DNA of 64,000 nucleotides from Brevinema andersonii (GTDB lineage Bacteria; Spirochaetota; Brevinematia; Brevinematales; Brevinemataceae), in contig NZ_FOKY01000001.1 in assembly GCF_900112165.1 (NCBI RefSeq), forward strand, positions 426,416 to 490,415, in the 5' to 3' direction. Below are positions 25,165-34,684 of this stretch, piece after piece. Position numbers and translations under genes: made by a program. The stretch's first letter is position 1. Each line of letters starts with the position of its first letter. The notes under the pieces were generated by a model. The model made no database searches. It saw only the letters and a program-made list of their open reading frames with translations, and was not told where the DNA came from.

Positions 25165-26547
25165 ATGCATGTAAAACAAGTACAAGATATCAAGAAAAAA
25201 CAATATGAATTTTTTAAAACAGGAGCTCCTTTGCCTTGGGAGTTTCGAGCGCAGCAACTGAATAATCTCAAAAGAATGTTGGAGACTTATCAGGTTAAAA
25301 TTCTGGAAGCTCTGGAACAAGATTTAGCAAAGGGTGAATTCGAAGCACTTTCATCCGAATTTATGCCGGTGCTTGCCGATATCGAATGTGCACTCAAGCA
25401 CGGCAAAAAATGGATAAAACCTAAAAAAGTTCCTCGTGAATTTACGACTCTTGATGGATATGGAACAATCGTACAAAAACCTTTTGGCGTAACATTAATT
25501 ATGGCGCCTTGGAATTATCCTGTTCAGCTGTCTTTGCTACCTCTGGTAGGTGCGATTGCGGCAGGAAATTGTATAATTCTCAAAATTTCAGAGTTGACAC
25601 CTCATGTTGAGTTCGTGCTAGAACAAGCAGTACGTGAATATTTTGATCCTGCCTATATTACTGTAGTTAAAGGAGATATCAATACCAATAAAGCCTTGTT
25701 GGAACTTGATTTCGATAAGATATTTTTTACGGGATCGCCGCAAGTTGGTCGTATTGTCATGGAGAAAGCCGCGAAACATCTCACTCCTGTGACATTGGAA
25801 CTTGGGGGCAAATCTCCTTGCGTGTTTGATGAAATGCCTGCTGGAGATCTTAGAAAAGCTGTGAAACGTATGTTGTGGGGCAAATTTATTAATGGTGGTC
25901 AGACTTGCATTGCGCCTGATTATGTACTGGTACCGGAATCTATAAAAAATGAGTTTTTTGATACAGTTTCTGGTGTTTTGGAAGAGTATAAAGTAGAGCG
26001 CCGTTATCAGCGTGTTATCAACGAGCACCACTACAAAAGATTAAAAGCTTATCTCAAAGACGGGAAAATAATCACTGGAGGCAGTTCGGATGATAAAAAT
26101 TTACTGCTTGAGCTGACGCTTTTGGAGCCGTTTTCACTAAGCGTTTCTGTGATGACTAATGAAATTTTCGGTCCGATATTGCCTGTTATTTCTTATGTTA
26201 ATAAACAAGATGCGCTTGATAAAATTCGTCAGATTTGTGAATATCCTTTAGCATTTTATGTTTTCTCGAAAGACGAAGTATTTATCCGCACTATGCTGGA
26301 AAATATTAGTTTTGGAGGAGCTGCGATTAATGATACGATTTCACAGATTTTAGTGCACAGCCTGCCGTTTGGAGGGGTGCGTACCAGTGGTATGGGCAAT
26401 TATCATGGGAAATTCTCATTTGAAGCATTTTCGCGTTCGGCTGGTGTTTTTCGTAAAGGATTTGGTTTAGAGCTTCCGTTTCGTTATCCTCCTTATAAAA
26501 AAGGAATTAAAACTTTGCGCGGGATGGTGAAAAGTAAATTTCGATGA
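25165..26547 (+). CDS. Aldehyde dehydrogenase family protein (class 3-like)
   Basis: 460 residues, the shorter length typical of the ALDH3 group. Readable parts: IMAPWNYPVQLSLLPLVGAI (cofactor site), GDINTNKALLELDFDKIFFTG, the general base Glu in VTLELGGKSPCVFDE, the nucleophile Cys in GGQTCIAPDYVLV, NEIFGPILPVISY and LPFGGVRTSGMGNYHGKFSF. It oxidises aldehydes, probably fatty or aromatic ones, with NAD(P)+. ATG at 25165 follows TGGAGGA. The C-terminus overlaps the M15 gene start by four bases, so the two are coupled. No alcohol dehydrogenase gene lies nearby. Confidence 0.92.
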   Translation: MHVKQVQDIKKKQYEFFKTGAPLPWEFRAQQLNNLKRMLETYQVKILEALEQDLAKGEFEALSSEFMPVLADIECALKHGKKWIKPKKVPREFTTLDGYGTIVQKPFGVTLIMAPWNYPVQLSLLPLVGAIAAGNCIILKISELTPHVEFVLEQAVREYFDPAYITVVKGDINTNKALLELDFDKIFFTGSPQVGRIVMEKAAKHLTPVTLELGGKSPCVFDEMPAGDLRKAVKRMLWGKFINGGQTCIAPDYVLVPESIKNEFFDTVSGVLEEYKVERRYQRVINEHHYKRLKAYLKDGKIITGGSSDDKNLLLELTLLEPFSLSVSVMTNEIFGPILPVISYVNKQDALDKIRQICEYPLAFYVFSKDEVFIRTMLENISFGGAAINDTISQILVHSLPFGGVRTSGMGNYHGKFSFEAFSRSAGVFRKGFGLELPFRYPPYKKGIKTLRGMVKSKFR

Positions 26548-27386
26548 AAAAAGTCTGGTTGGTTTTTCTACTACATGGCACTGCATTTGGAAATTTTTCC
26601 GGAACAGATGTTTTTAAGGCTCTTGAAAAATCATATCCTTCGATTGTTACAACTTACGAAAATACTTCTGTCGATCCAGCAATACTTGTTAACGGTAAAG
26701 TATTTTACTGGATTAGTAATAGAATCTTGCCGGAAAACGCCCGTGAGGACTGGGAAAAATATGGGACAAATACATTTTACGTGTATCCCGAATCGGTACC
26801 GGATTTGTCAAAGCTTTCGGATGATGAAGTTAGAGCCTTGAATGCGGTGAATTTCAAAAGTAGAAAACCTTATCATCCTGAGTATCACGAGGTTTTATAC
26901 GCAATGCGCCGTCATACAGATACTAATAAAAATATTATAAAAAGTCGCTTTTTAGGAAAGCAAGTACGTGTACATCGTCTAGCGTATAAACCGTTGAAAT
27001 GTGTTGAGCGTGAAATTCTTGCTCTTGCTGGGACTAATAAGGAAGCTGCTGATTTTCTGCGAAGGATTGATACAGTTTATTCGTTCTACTGGCGCAAGGT
27101 TGAGAGTTCGTCTCTAAGAAGCATGCATTCCTATGGTATAGGTATTGATATTTTAGACAGCAGAAATACTAAAAAAAATGTTTATTGGTTATGGAGAAAA
27201 AAACTACGTGTCGACTGGGTGCGTGAACCTCTTTCCAGACGTTGGATTCCGCTGGCTGAAATTGTCAAAATTTTTGAAAAATACGGGTTTGTCTGGGGTG
27301 GCAAGTGGCTATTTTACGACACGATCCATTTCGAGTATAGGCCAGAAATTCTTATTCTTAATGGTTATGAAGTCAAGCAAGTTTAA
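26544..27386 (+). CDS. M15-family peptidase (D-Ala-D-Ala carboxypeptidase / VanY-like), exported
   Basis: 280 residues. The signal peptide MKKVWLVFLLHGTAFG suggests a periplasmic enzyme. The zinc site is SMHSYGIGIDI (His and Asp ligands) and HFEYRPE near the C-terminus (catalytic Glu region and His), as in M15 peptidases; the WGGKWLFYDTIHFEYRP run is typical. It would cut D-Ala or L-Ala/D-Glu bonds in murein peptides. The middle region (about 60-150) is longer than the minimal domain. Its last four bases overlap the stop of the convergent small gene as TTAA. Confidence 0.82.
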   Translation: MKKVWLVFLLHGTAFGNFSGTDVFKALEKSYPSIVTTYENTSVDPAILVNGKVFYWISNRILPENAREDWEKYGTNTFYVYPESVPDLSKLSDDEVRALNAVNFKSRKPYHPEYHEVLYAMRRHTDTNKNIIKSRFLGKQVRVHRLAYKPLKCVEREILALAGTNKEAADFLRRIDTVYSFYWRKVESSSLRSMHSYGIGIDILDSRNTKKNVYWLWRKKLRVDWVREPLSRRWIPLAEIVKIFEKYGFVWGGKWLFYDTIHFEYRPEILILNGYEVKQV

Positions 27387-27706
27387 GGATGTTCGTTTTC
27401 CCAGTCGTTCTCATGAGAGACTGGACAGCTATATTTGTAGCACAGGCGAGACAGTTCACCAGCGAGATCGTATAAAATGCTTTGGTTGAATGTCATCTTG
27501 AATGACATGTCGCTGCTGCCGAATGTGCATGATTCTTCAATTTGAGTAAGCAAAGCGATATAGTAAAGTAGCATAGCATTAATGCCGGTGTCTTCACCGA
27601 AATCATTTAATTCGGCAATTGTTTCGACTAATTCTTTATGTTTTTTGAATTGGGTTTCCGTAAATTCACGTAAAATTGCATTATTGTAATCTTTTAATGT
27701 CAGCAT
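27383..27706 (-). CDS. Hypothetical protein, 107 residues
   Basis: A helical, acidic protein with no recognised domain. ATG at 27706 follows AAGGAGAG by 7 bases, a strong site that supports a real gene. It starts 33 bases after the hemW stop and shares direction, so it is probably cotranscribed with hemW. It holds four cysteines, three of them close together near the C-terminus (LCYKYSCP). The function is unknown. Confidence 0.65.
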   Translation of the reverse strand: MLTLKDYNNAILREFTETQFKKHKELVETIAELNDFGEDTGINAMLLYYIALLTQIEESCTFGSSDMSFKMTFNQSILYDLAGELSRLCYKYSCPVSHENDWENEHP

Positions 27707-27738
27707 AAATATCTCTCCTTCTCTGATATTATATGTTT

Positions 27739-28878
27739 TTATGAAAAAATTGACAAATTTAAAGCCTCCCATAAACTGAGAACAGCAGGATTGGCAAGTG
27801 GAATCATCGAGTGCTTTAAGATGAGTCGCTGTGGGGTGTCGTCGAAAAATTGAGGATCCGTGCCGTTCGGAAACAAAGTGTCCCATTTGATATTTAGGCG
27901 GTTTTCGAAAGAATGTTTTTCAATTCCTTCAAGCCGACGTATTCCCAACATTAAAGCTTCTTTGACAGCTGTCTCATGATGAATTTGTTCGGATTCGGCT
28001 GGCCGATTTGATTTCAAATAATTTTTGAATGAGAATGGATTTGTATAACGTAACCCCCATGAGTGAGCTTCTGGCAAAAATCCGGCCGCACCAGCACCAA
28101 GACCTAAATAATAATCATAATTCCAGTATCCTGTATTATGTCGGCCGATATTTTTATTTCGGCAGTAGTTTGAAATTTCATAGCGTTCAAATCCAAGCTC
28201 AGCAAGTCGTGATTCGGTTTTAGCTTCTATTTTTAAAGCAGCTCCGTCGGTCAGTGGAAGATATTTTTTTTGTTGCGTCCATGCATGAAGTACAGTTTTT
28301 TCTTCTATGGTCAGCTGGTATGTTGAAATATGCTCTGGCATGCAAGCTTCCAAGGCAGTAAAAAAGTCGTCTTCTGTATCGTGTTGAACAGAAAGAATTC
28401 TATCAACAGAAATATTATTAAATCCGGCATTTCGCAGCGTCTCAAATGAACGGATATTGTCTTCAGCGTTACCTGAGCGAGCTAAAAATTTCAAAATGCT
28501 GTTATTCATAGACTGCCAACCTAGCGAAACCCTATTAATATTGAGTTTTTCCCATGCTTGTGCTAATTTTGAGGTGACAGTTTCAGGGTTTGCCTCGAGC
28601 GTGATTTCTGTTTCGGATCGAATCAATGGTTCGAACTGTTGGAGGATAGCTTCAAGATCAGGAATCGGCATCAGCGATGGAGTGCCACCTCCAAAATATA
28701 ATGAATCTAAAGGCTCTGTCAGCATTTCCCGGTAGGCATTAATTTCCAAAAGCAAAGCATCATGATACGGCTTTAGAAATTCTTCTTTGGGAGGCACGCC
28801 AGCAGCAAAGTTGCAGTAATGGCACTTTGTCAGGCAAAACGGGTAGTGGATATAAACGCGTTTTACATCAAAATTCAT
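27739..28878 (-). CDS. hemW: HemW-like radical SAM heme chaperone
   Basis: 379 residues. The radical-SAM cluster motif is at Cys15, Cys19 and Cys22 (PFCLTKCHYCNF), followed by the HemW/HemN features LYFGGGTPSLM, EITLEANPETV, INRVSLGWQSMN, STYQLTIEE and RYEISNYCRNKNIGRHN with GYWNYDYYLGLGAGA. The lack of an extra cysteine after the CxxxCxxC motif favours HemW (heme chaperone) over the coproporphyrinogen oxidase HemN. ATG at 28878 has no ribosome-binding site; the promoter -10 ends 5 bases upstream, so the transcript is probably leaderless. No heme biosynthesis gene is nearby. Confidence 0.9.
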   Translation of the reverse strand: MNFDVKRVYIHYPFCLTKCHYCNFAAGVPPKEEFLKPYHDALLLEINAYREMLTEPLDSLYFGGGTPSLMPIPDLEAILQQFEPLIRSETEITLEANPETVTSKLAQAWEKLNINRVSLGWQSMNNSILKFLARSGNAEDNIRSFETLRNAGFNNISVDRILSVQHDTEDDFFTALEACMPEHISTYQLTIEEKTVLHAWTQQKKYLPLTDGAALKIEAKTESRLAELGFERYEISNYCRNKNIGRHNTGYWNYDYYLGLGAGAAGFLPEAHSWGLRYTNPFSFKNYLKSNRPAESEQIHHETAVKEALMLGIRRLEGIEKHSFENRLNIKWDTLFPNGTDPQFFDDTPQRLILKHSMIPLANPAVLSLWEALNLSIFS

Positions 28879-28883
28879 TTCTT

Positions 28884-28913
28884 ATTATAACCGATCATAC
28901 CCGTTCGGCGCAA
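28884..28913 (-). promoter_or_regulatory. hemW promoter abutting the start codon
   Basis: On the minus strand: -35 TTGCGC (28908-28913), 18-base spacer, -10 TATAAT (28884-28889). The expected start is at or within one base of the hemW ATG at 28878, implying a leaderless transcript. Confidence 0.65.
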
Positions 28914-28917
28914 GTCC

Positions 28918-28946
28918 TTGACAATATTAATGTCTGTGCTTATAAT
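28918..28946 (+). promoter_or_regulatory. valS promoter
   Basis: A consensus promoter: TTGACA (28918-28923), 17-base spacer, TATAAT (28941-28946). Only four bases separate its -35 from that of the divergent hemW promoter, so the two probably compete for polymerase. Confidence 0.8.
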
Positions 28947-28974
28947 AAGAAGATATAACTTTCAGGAGGATGCC

Positions 28975-31665
28975 GTGCCATCATTGCCCGACTACAATCC
29001 CAACGATTTTGAACAAAATATGGCGCTTGAAGATGTTCAAACTGAACGTTTCCGCTCGGAGCGTAACGCGTTCAAGAAGCCTTATACGATTGTGATGCCG
29101 CCACCTAATGTTACGGGTATGCTGCATATGGGGCATATTCTCAACAACACGATCCAAGATGTCCTCATTCGCTACAAACGTATGGATGGCTTTGAAGCGT
29201 GCTGGATACCAGGTTTGGATCATGCGTCGATTGCTACTGAAACTAAAGTTACACGTTGGCTTGCTGGTCAAAATATCGATAAAAAAACAATAGGACGTGA
29301 ACGTTTTTTAGAATATGCGATGCAGTGGAAGGACGAATACGGAGGCATTATCAACGATCAACTGAAACGGCTGGGTATATCATGCGATTGGAATCGTGAA
29401 CGCTTCACGATGGATGAACAATATTCTCATGATGTGCTCCAAAGCTTTGTGGATCTTTATAATGAGGGTTTTATTTACAAAGGCAAACGAATAGTCAATT
29501 GGTGTCCGGTATCGAAGTCGGCGATTTCCGATGAAGAAGTAGAACATATCGAAGAACGCGGTTATTTATGGTATTTTGCTTATCCTATTAAAGATTCAAA
29601 TGAAACAATCACTATTGCAACAACCCGTCCTGAGACGATGTTTGGGGATGTTGCAATTATGGTGCATCCCAAAGACAAGCGTTATCAACATTTAATTGGA
29701 AAGAGGGCAGTGTTACCGTTTGTGGGACGTGAGCTGCCTGTTATTGGCGACGAGTATGTTGATCCTGAATTTGGAACTGGTGCGGTTAAAGTTACTCCTG
29801 CCCATGATCCGAACGACTATGAAGTCGGGCTTCGGCACGGGCTGGAAATGCCTGTTATCATGACCGAAGAAGCAAAAATGAGTTCTGATGTTCCCGAGTC
29901 ATACCGTGGACTTGACCGTTTTGAAGCTCGTCAAGCCGTGGTTGCGGGTATAAAACACCTTGGGCTTCTCAAAAAAATCGAAGAACATACTCACAAGGTT
30001 GGTTATTCTCAGCGCGGGCATGTGCCTATTGAGCCGATGTTGTCGGAACAATGGTTTATGTCAATGAAGAATCTTGCTACACCAGCAAAAACTGCTGTTG
30101 AGAATGGTTCTATAGAATTTTATCCTGCGCATTGGAAAAAAACTTATTTTTACTGGCTCGATAATATTAAAGATTGGTGCATTTCACGACAACTTTGGTG
30201 GGGACATCGGATTCCCGTGTTTACATGCGCAAACGGGCATCAATATGCGGATACAACAGTCATGATTTCTTGTCCCAAGTGCGGTGCTGCAATGTCTCAG
30301 GACGAATCTGTACTGGATACATGGGCTAGTTCATGGCTTTGGTCATATGCGGTGCATCTGAATGAAGAAGATAAAAATTACTATCACCCTACAAATACGT
30401 TGGTTACGGGTCCGGATATTATATTTTTCTGGGTAGCGCGCATGATTATGGCAGCTGGGCATTTTCGGCATGAAATTCCATTTAAGAATGTTTATTTCAC
30501 TGGGATTATTCGTGACGATGCTGGCCGCAAGATGAGCAAATCACTAGGCAACTCTCCTGATCCATTGGATATCATGAAAGAATATGGAGCTGATGCGTTG
30601 CGTTATACAATGATTCGACTGGCGCCGCTAGGAAATGATATTTTGTATTCTTCCGAAAAGGTCGAACTCGGCAAGCACTTTGCTAACAAAATCTGGAATG
30701 CAGCCCGGTTTGCACTGATCAACAAACCTGAAAAATCTCAAATAGATAGAGATCTTAATATAATAGAAGCTATTGAAAACAATTCTCTTTATGAGATATT
30801 GTTTGGGACAACAGCTCCTTATTTTCTGCTTGATAAAGACGATTTTGATAAAAGTATACTCTTCAGGCTGAACGAAACTATCCATAAAGTTCGGGATCAT
30901 TTTGATAAGTTTCGTTTCAACGAAGCAGCAAAAGATATTTATGAATTTGTTTGGAACGATTTTTGCGACCGTTACATCGAGAGCTTAAAGTTTTCATTCA
31001 ATCAGGATGATTCTTCCATCCATGAAAGCAAATGGATTATTATGATGGTTGTTTTTTCTAGAATATTAAAACTTCTACATCCGATTATGCCTTTTCTTAC
31101 TGAAAAATTGTATCGTGAAGTTTTTGGAAAACAAAATTTGGCGTTCAGTCAATATCCTGTTTATGATCCTCTTTTGGAGGAATTTTCTGATGAAAATGCC
31201 CGTATGAAGCGCCTTGAACAAGCTTTATATATGGTGCGCGAGTTGCGTGCTGAAAGTTCTATTCCTCCAAGAGTGCGACCTTCATGCGTTATTGCTGCAG
31301 ATGATGTTTTAGCTCCGTTTTTTGCGGAAAATGCTTCTGTTTTCTGCCAGCTAGCGAAATTATCTTCCCTAGAAATTGCTTCCTTAAATCGTACGGCCCG
31401 GCCTGGTGAAGCTGTGCGATCCGAATTTGATTTTCAGGTATTTCTGGACTTGGGTGGCGTGATTGATAAGGACAAAGAAAAAGAGCGTCTTGCAAAAGAA
31501 ATGTCCCGTCTCGAAAAAGCTGCCCGTTCGGTTGAAGGCAAGCTGGCAAATCAGCAGTTTCTATCGAAAGCTCCAGCTTCTGTTGTTGAGAAAGAAAAAG
31601 AAAAACTTGCAGAAATCCTCAGCGAGCTCGAAAAAACTCGGTCCGCACATACAATGTGGGATTAA
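28975..31665 (+). CDS. valS: Valyl-tRNA synthetase
   Basis: 896 residues. Class I signatures: HMGH at 51-54 (PPPNVTGMLHMGH) and KMSKS at 519-523. The editing domain carries TTRPETMFGD and KVTPAHDPND, typical of ValRS rather than IleRS or LeuRS. The tRNA-binding segment DWCISRQLWWGHRIPV and the C-terminal coiled-coil arm (KEKERLAKEMSRLEKAARS) are also present. It starts with GTG at 28975 behind AGGAGG (28964-28969); codons further upstream lie in the promoter. pepF follows 12 bases downstream. Confidence 0.97.
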   Translation: MPSLPDYNPNDFEQNMALEDVQTERFRSERNAFKKPYTIVMPPPNVTGMLHMGHILNNTIQDVLIRYKRMDGFEACWIPGLDHASIATETKVTRWLAGQNIDKKTIGRERFLEYAMQWKDEYGGIINDQLKRLGISCDWNRERFTMDEQYSHDVLQSFVDLYNEGFIYKGKRIVNWCPVSKSAISDEEVEHIEERGYLWYFAYPIKDSNETITIATTRPETMFGDVAIMVHPKDKRYQHLIGKRAVLPFVGRELPVIGDEYVDPEFGTGAVKVTPAHDPNDYEVGLRHGLEMPVIMTEEAKMSSDVPESYRGLDRFEARQAVVAGIKHLGLLKKIEEHTHKVGYSQRGHVPIEPMLSEQWFMSMKNLATPAKTAVENGSIEFYPAHWKKTYFYWLDNIKDWCISRQLWWGHRIPVFTCANGHQYADTTVMISCPKCGAAMSQDESVLDTWASSWLWSYAVHLNEEDKNYYHPTNTLVTGPDIIFFWVARMIMAAGHFRHEIPFKNVYFTGIIRDDAGRKMSKSLGNSPDPLDIMKEYGADALRYTMIRLAPLGNDILYSSEKVELGKHFANKIWNAARFALINKPEKSQIDRDLNIIEAIENNSLYEILFGTTAPYFLLDKDDFDKSILFRLNETIHKVRDHFDKFRFNEAAKDIYEFVWNDFCDRYIESLKFSFNQDDSSIHESKWIIMMVVFSRILKLLHPIMPFLTEKLYREVFGKQNLAFSQYPVYDPLLEEFSDENARMKRLEQALYMVRELRAESSIPPRVRPSCVIAADDVLAPFFAENASVFCQLAKLSSLEIASLNRTARPGEAVRSEFDFQVFLDLGGVIDKDKEKERLAKEMSRLEKAARSVEGKLANQQFLSKAPASVVEKEKEKLAEILSELEKTRSAHTMWD

Positions 31666-31677
31666 AAAGGAGCCAAA

Positions 31678-33393
31678 ATGAAATTACCAATCCGTAAAGA
31701 ACATTATTTCTTGGAAGCTCTGGATGTTGAAGATATTTCCAATCTCAAGCGTTGGACGGATGAGTTAGAAAAATTTCCTCTCGATTCGCCTGAGCAAATA
31801 ACGATTTTTCTGGAAAAAGTTGATGAACTTGCGCATAAAATTGCTGATTTCGGTGCTGAAATATACATAGCGATGACGTGCAATACTGCCGACAAGTCAT
31901 TAGCCTCTCAATATTCTGTTTTTCAGGCGAACATAGTTGCTTATTATGCACAGAAAGATTTTAATTTTAAGTCGAAATTTCTTGATTCTCCTGCCTGTAA
32001 GGAATGGGTGCAACAGTATGGCAGTATAGGAGCTTTGCTGCATATGATTCTTAAGAAAGATCACGATATTTTCCGCGAAGAAAATATTCCGCTTGCTGTG
32101 CGTGAATCCGAATTAGGTGTTGAATACCGAACCATTAGCGGGGGAATGACTGTCGATTTCCGCGGTGAAGAAAAAACTTTACCGGAAATGGGAGTTTTTC
32201 TCAAAGACAAGGATAGAAATATCCGCGAACAGGCATGGAAGATTCGTTCCGAAAAAATGATGGGGCACAAGCAGCAATTAAATATACTTTTTGACCGTTT
32301 GTATGCTTTGCGTCAGGAAATTGCTCGAAATGCTGGGTTTTCCAATTACCGTGATTATGTCCATATTGCGAAAGGCCGTTTTTCCTATAGTGTAGATGAT
32401 GTTTTTGCATTTCACGATGCGATAGAGCATGAAATGTTGCCTCTTATTAAGGAGTTTAACAATCGTAGAAAACAAATACTTGATCTTGATACACTTAGAC
32501 CTTGGGATATGGCGGTTCCGTTGGATGGAAAAGTACTTAAACCGGTTGCTAATCCTGCAGATTTAGCTCCGAAAGGTGTGGAAATTCTCACGCAAGTTGA
32601 TCCCGAATTCGGTCAAAATTTCCAAAATATGAACGATTCAGATCTGCTTGATCTTCTCAATCGCAAAAATAAAGCTCCTGGTGGTTATAGTTATCCGCTT
32701 TACAAGTACGGAGCATCATTTATTTTTATGAATGCGGTCGGTCTCCACAGTGATCTCACTACGCTTGTCCACGAAGCTGGTCATGCTATGCATGAGTTTG
32801 CGCGTGCGAATCATCCTTACACTAGTTTTCTCGAGCTGCCTATGGAATCTGCTGAACTCGCGTCAATGAGCATGGAAATGCTTACTATGCCTCATTGGAA
32901 TATTTGTTATACGGATCCTGCGGATTTTAGAAAGGCCCAAAAGGATCAACTAGAAGATGCATTGAGATTTTTTCCTTGGTGCATGACAGTTGATGCGTTT
33001 CAGCAGGAAATATACACTCAAAATGCAGATGCTCAGGCGCGTGAGGAAATTTTTATTCGCTTGTCTGACCGGTTTTCAGCAAGTACCGGTGTTGATTGGT
33101 CTGGGTTGGAAGAATTCCGCAAAATTCAATGGATGTTCCAATTGCATATTTTTGAAGTACCTTTCTACTATATTGAGTATGGTATTGCACAACTTGGTGC
33201 GTTGGCGTTATATCGTTTTTTCCGGTGCAGCCCGAAACAAGCAGTACAAGCTTATAAAGATTTTCTCAATGCAGGCACAAAAAAATCTTTGACTGATATC
33301 TATAAAACAGCAGGTATTGAGTTGAATTTTTCCCGGGAATATGTCCGCGAAATTGTCGACTTTGTTCATGAAGAGCTATTAGCACTTTCCTAA
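31678..33393 (+). CDS. pepF: Oligoendopeptidase, M3 family (PepF-like)
   Basis: 571 residues. The zinc motif HEAGH is at 365-369 (LVHEAGHAMHEFA), with the third ligand in the following PMESAELASMSMEML helix; the upstream KYGASFIFMNAVG and the downstream FEVPFYYIEYGIAQLGALAL run are typical of this subgroup of M3 peptidases. It cleaves short peptides (about 7-17 residues) in the cytoplasm. No signal peptide is present. ATG at 31678 follows AGGAG. The stop overlaps that of the convergent MBL gene by four bases (CTAA). Confidence 0.92.
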   Translation: MKLPIRKEHYFLEALDVEDISNLKRWTDELEKFPLDSPEQITIFLEKVDELAHKIADFGAEIYIAMTCNTADKSLASQYSVFQANIVAYYAQKDFNFKSKFLDSPACKEWVQQYGSIGALLHMILKKDHDIFREENIPLAVRESELGVEYRTISGGMTVDFRGEEKTLPEMGVFLKDKDRNIREQAWKIRSEKMMGHKQQLNILFDRLYALRQEIARNAGFSNYRDYVHIAKGRFSYSVDDVFAFHDAIEHEMLPLIKEFNNRRKQILDLDTLRPWDMAVPLDGKVLKPVANPADLAPKGVEILTQVDPEFGQNFQNMNDSDLLDLLNRKNKAPGGYSYPLYKYGASFIFMNAVGLHSDLTTLVHEAGHAMHEFARANHPYTSFLELPMESAELASMSMEMLTMPHWNICYTDPADFRKAQKDQLEDALRFFPWCMTVDAFQQEIYTQNADAQAREEIFIRLSDRFSASTGVDWSGLEEFRKIQWMFQLHIFEVPFYYIEYGIAQLGALALYRFFRCSPKQAVQAYKDFLNAGTKKSLTDIYKTAGIELNFSREYVREIVDFVHEELLALS

Positions 33394-34004
33394 AAATTAA
33401 AAAATGGTTTTGCATCTTCAATCAAGAAGGTATCACCATGTCCGGGATGTACGACAGTTTTAGGATCAAAATTGAGGACGAATTTTAAGCTTTCGCTCAT
33501 ATCTGATGGAGAGGATCCTTCAAAATCGACACGTCCTATACCTCCGTCCTGAAAAAGAACATCACCTCCAAATAATGTGCCGTCTTCACCCAGAAAAACA
33601 GCATGATCGTAAGCATGCCCCGGCGTATGGAACAAATTCCATTTCTGGCCTGCAGCCTCAATTTGTGTTCCTTGCTTTGAGAAAGTATAATCGGGTTTAG
33701 GTGCCGTAATAGGGTATCCCCAGAGATAAGATAAATTTTTATGAGGATCAGGAAGAGTTTCATTGGCTAGCTCGTGTGCAACAATTCGTGCATTTGGATA
33801 TTTATTTTTTGTTTCGGCAAGACCTAAAATATGATCGATGTGGCCGTGTGTAATGAAAATATCCGTTACATTTTTGCCATTGAGTATCTTGAATACTTGA
33901 AGCATGTCACTACCAGGGTCAACGATAATTGCTTCATTGGTATTGTCGTTGACAAAAATCCATGTGTTTTCTGAAAAATTTCCATTTTGATGCTTGTAAA
34001 TCAT
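33390..34004 (-). CDS. MBL-fold metallo-hydrolase (glyoxalase II-like)
   Basis: 204 residues. The metal motif THGHIDH (His53, His55, Asp57, His58) is followed by HTPGHAYDHAVFL, the FGGDVLFQDGGIGRVDF segment with the bridging Asp, and VHPGHGDTFL. This is the short glyoxalase-II-like type of MBL protein. The substrate could be a thioester, but without the C-terminal substrate domain of true GloB this is uncertain. ATG at 34004 follows GGAG; the promoter is at 34030-34058, which excludes a longer N-terminus. Confidence 0.87.
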   Translation of the reverse strand: MIYKHQNGNFSENTWIFVNDNTNEAIIVDPGSDMLQVFKILNGKNVTDIFITHGHIDHILGLAETKNKYPNARIVAHELANETLPDPHKNLSYLWGYPITAPKPDYTFSKQGTQIEAAGQKWNLFHTPGHAYDHAVFLGEDGTLFGGDVLFQDGGIGRVDFEGSSPSDMSESLKFVLNFDPKTVVHPGHGDTFLIEDAKPFFNF

Positions 34005-34029
34005 AAACTTTTTCTCCTTTTTGGACTCT

Positions 34030-34058
34030 ATTATACAAAATATTTCATTTTTTTGCAA
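34030..34058 (-). promoter_or_regulatory. Promoter of the MBL hydrolase gene
   Basis: On the minus strand: TTGCAA (34053-34058), 17-base spacer, TATAAT (34030-34035). Confidence 0.75.
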
Positions 34059-34132
34059 TGTAGCTTGAAATTTTTGCATTTTTTAGATATGTATAATATA
34101 CTATATAATTAGAATAATTCGTGGGGGAGCGT

Positions 34133-34660
34133 ATGCCGACAGATGACGAAATTTTTGAAGACGGTCTTGATGAGGAGACCCGTCCTACCAGTCCTGTTGC
34201 TAAACTGCTTGAAAAAGTATTAACTTATCTTATTCCTATATTAATTTCCGTGATTTTGTCGGTAATTATTATGTTTGTCGTATTCAAAGGGGGAGCTTCC
34301 AAAGAACGCAATGAAGATATTATAACTGTCCAACTTCAGCCAAAACCTGCACCATTATCATATTATGATGTGGGTGAATTCAAAATTAATACTGCTGATA
34401 TTGATGCTAGTTATTTTGTACGGGTTGCATTATCGCTAGGCTACAATCCCAACAATAAACAGCTTCAGCAGGAGCTTACGGACAGAGGTACACAGATTAG
34501 GGACATTATCCTTAGTCTTTTGAACTCTAAAGAAAAAAATCAAATCGATGAGTTTTTAGAAAAAGAACAGCTTAAAGAAGAAATTCGGCGGACTATCAAT
34601 AATATTCTGATAAACGGCGAAGTTGAAGCAGTATACTATACAGAGTTCACTGTTTCTTAA
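34133..34660 (+). CDS. fliL: Flagellar basal-body protein FliL
   Basis: 175 residues. A short acidic cytoplasmic tail, one membrane helix (VLTYLIPILISVILSVIIMF) and a periplasmic domain with YYDVGEFKINTADID, SYFVRVALSLGYN, RDIILSLLNSKEKNQID and RRTINNILINGEVEAVYYTE, the FliL pattern. FliL surrounds the stator and supports torque; in spirochaetes the flagella are periplasmic. The ATG at 34133 sits close behind GGGGGAG; an upstream in-frame GTG at 34121 is possible. Two TATAAT copies lie upstream (34092, 34104) without a clear -35. fliM follows 24 bases later. Confidence 0.93.
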   Translation: MPTDDEIFEDGLDEETRPTSPVAKLLEKVLTYLIPILISVILSVIIMFVVFKGGASKERNEDIITVQLQPKPAPLSYYDVGEFKINTADIDASYFVRVALSLGYNPNNKQLQQELTDRGTQIRDIILSLLNSKEKNQIDEFLEKEQLKEEIRRTINNILINGEVEAVYYTEFTVS

Positions 34661-34684
34661 AAATAACTGATAAGGATAGCACCG

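Noticed and set aside
28918..28975. Earlier TTG start for valS
   Set aside because: That TTG is the -35 hexamer of the valS promoter; the GTG at 28975 follows a full AGGAGG.
34059..34132. A clear promoter for fliL-fliM
   Set aside because: Two TATAAT boxes are present (34092 and 34104) but no -35 at 16-18 bases and no sigma-28-type motif could be matched, so none is claimed.
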